Assembly: GCA_029256565.1 (NCBI GenBank)
Contig: JAQSXQ010000042.1
Location: 1 to 8,828, forward strand
Source of the DNA: Mycobacterium sp.
GTDB taxonomy: Bacteria; Actinomycetota; Actinomycetes; Mycobacteriales; Mycobacteriaceae
Length of the DNA stretch: 8,828 nt
Direction of reading: 5' to 3'
Shown here: in pieces, positions 5,764 to 8,828 of the stretch
Layout: every line of letters starts with the position of its first letter
How positions within the stretch are numbered: the stretch's first letter is position 1
Program-made: the position numbers and the translations under genes
The notes under the pieces: model-generated
Database searches by the model: none
Seen by the model: only the letters and a program-made list of their open reading frames with translations
What the model was told of the DNA's origin: nothing

Positions 5764-6459
5764 TCAGGCGCTGGGCAGCGCCTCGGCCCTCGGGTCGAGG
5801 TCGGCGTGGATGGCACGCAGGTCCGCCACGCCGAGGTCGGCGAGGCTTCCGACGTGCCTGCGCCGCGGACTCTCGGGCACCGCGACCTCGCTGGGCACCA
5901 CCGCCACCACGCAGCCGGCCGACTCGGCCGCCGTTGTTCCGGTCACCGAGTCCTCGACGGCCAGGCACTGCCAGGGTTCGAGGCCCAGCATGTCGGCAGC
6001 ACGCAGGTAGATGTCGGGTGCGGGCTTGCCGCTTGGGACTTCATCACCGCAGACCGTCGCCGAGAAGTAGTGCCGCCCAATGCTTTCGAGCGCCTGCTCG
6101 GTGAGGTCGCGGCGGGTGTTGGTCACCAACGCCATGGGCACCCCCTCGGCTGCCAGCGCGTCGAGGAGTTCGCGGGCGCCGGGCTGCCACGGCAGACCCG
6201 CCGCGAACAGTTCCCCGGTGTACTCGTGCAGCCAGTCGATCTCCCGCGCCGTCGACTCGGCGTCGGCGACCACGCCGAGGTCGGCGTAGACGATCGCCAT
6301 CACGTTCTCGGCCGACCCACCGACGGTGCTCTCGCGGACCTCGGCGCTCATCTCGCCACCCCGGCGGCGATACAGCTCCTGCAGCGCGACGTCCCACAGC
6401 TTCTCGGAGTCGACGAGCGTGCCGTCCATGTCCCACAGCACCGCGCGCATGCCGCCCAT
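5764..6459 (-). CDS. HAD-superfamily subfamily IA hydrolase (phosphatase or phosphoglucomutase-like)
   Basis: The protein has 231 residues from ATG 6459, or 228 from the in-frame ATG at 6450. Numbering from 6450, all four HAD motifs are present: DMDGTLVDS with nucleophile Asp7 and acid/base Asp9; VTNT with Thr110; Lys142 in GKPAPD; and AVEDS with Glu166-Asp167. Residues from about 15 to 85 form the helical C1 cap of subfamily IA. The enzyme is cytosolic, uses Mg2+ and proceeds by an aspartyl-phosphate intermediate. Substrates of this group range from sugar phosphates to phosphoglycolate and cannot be told from sequence. The gene starts 59 bp after metH on the same strand, so it may be cotranscribed. 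The ribosome site is weak for either start; a GGGCGG stretch 3 nt before ATG 6450 makes that start equally possible. Beta-phosphoglucomutase is an alternative, since it shares these motifs. Confidence 0.88.
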   Translation of the reverse strand: MGGMRAVLWDMDGTLVDSEKLWDVALQELYRRRGGEMSAEVRESTVGGSAENVMAIVYADLGVVADAESTAREIDWLHEYTGELFAAGLPWQPGARELLDALAAEGVPMALVTNTRRDLTEQALESIGRHYFSATVCGDEVPSGKPAPDIYLRAADMLGLEPWQCLAVEDSVTGTTAAESAGCVVAVVPSEVAVPESPRRRHVGSLADLGVADLRAIHADLDPRAEALPSA

Positions 6460-6495
6460 TGTGTCATCGCAGGGCGGTGTCATCCCAATCCCGTT

Positions 6496-6518
6496 GCGGG
6501 CGTCACACGTTGACCCGC
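6496..6518 (-). terminator. Possible hairpin immediately after the metH stop
   Basis: Bases 6496-6500 and 6514-6518 are complementary (5 G-C pairs). Three more pairs can form inside the loop beyond a 2-base bulge. The structure abuts the TGA of metH at 6519. There is no U-run. It could be an inefficient terminator or an mRNA 3'-end stabiliser between metH and the HAD gene. Confidence 0.25.

Positions 6519-8828
<2,310 letters not shown>

Noticed and set aside
5579..5968. N-terminal extension of the transporter frame up to position 5968
   Set aside because: It runs through the non-coding gap into the HAD gene and is low-complexity. ATG 5578 has a good ribosome site and the expected short N-terminus.

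Overview
The window is high-GC actinobacterial chromosome and most likely comes from a Mycolicibacterium or other rapid-growing mycobacterium. HisE, HisG and the small membrane protein next to them match, from memory, M. tuberculosis Rv2122c, Rv2121c and Rv2120c in order, length and much of their sequence. Finding metH upstream of hisE is also the mycobacterial arrangement. I see no insertion sequence, phage gene, tRNA, rRNA, CRISPR array or sign of recent transfer.

Layout: (a) 1-1023, plus strand: the 3' part of an SRPBCC/AHSA1-type gene, then a flavodoxin-like FMN protein whose Shine-Dalgarno overlaps the first gene's stop codon. (b) 4046 down to 1007, minus strand: a tightly packed run of hisE, hisG, a DUF4126 membrane protein and a MerA/RclA-like flavin disulfide oxidoreductase. 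The junctions are a 4-nt overlap, an 18-nt gap and a 1-nt overlap, so this is very probably one transcript. Its last gene runs tail-to-tail into the FMN gene with a 17-nt overlap. (c) 5578 down to 4106, minus: a 12-helix sugar porter of the MFS. A strong 13-pair hairpin fills most of the 59-bp gap between it and hisE. (d) 6459 down to 5764, minus: a HAD-superfamily (subfamily IA) phosphatase or mutase. (e) 8828 down to 6519, minus: the C-terminal 769 residues of cobalamin-dependent methionine synthase MetH, whose N-terminus lies beyond the window edge.

Functionally this is mainly core metabolism. HisG and HisE catalyse the first two steps of histidine synthesis, and MetH makes methionine from homocysteine and methyl-tetrahydrofolate using B12. 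The sugar porter and HAD enzyme occupy the interval between metH and hisE, where M. tuberculosis carries PPE37. The less explained parts are the two genes translationally coupled behind hisG (an uncharacterised membrane protein and a CX4C flavoprotein without mercury-handling cysteines), the hairpin just before hisE, and the SRPBCC-FMN pair. I find no clearly new multi-gene defence or biosynthetic system here.
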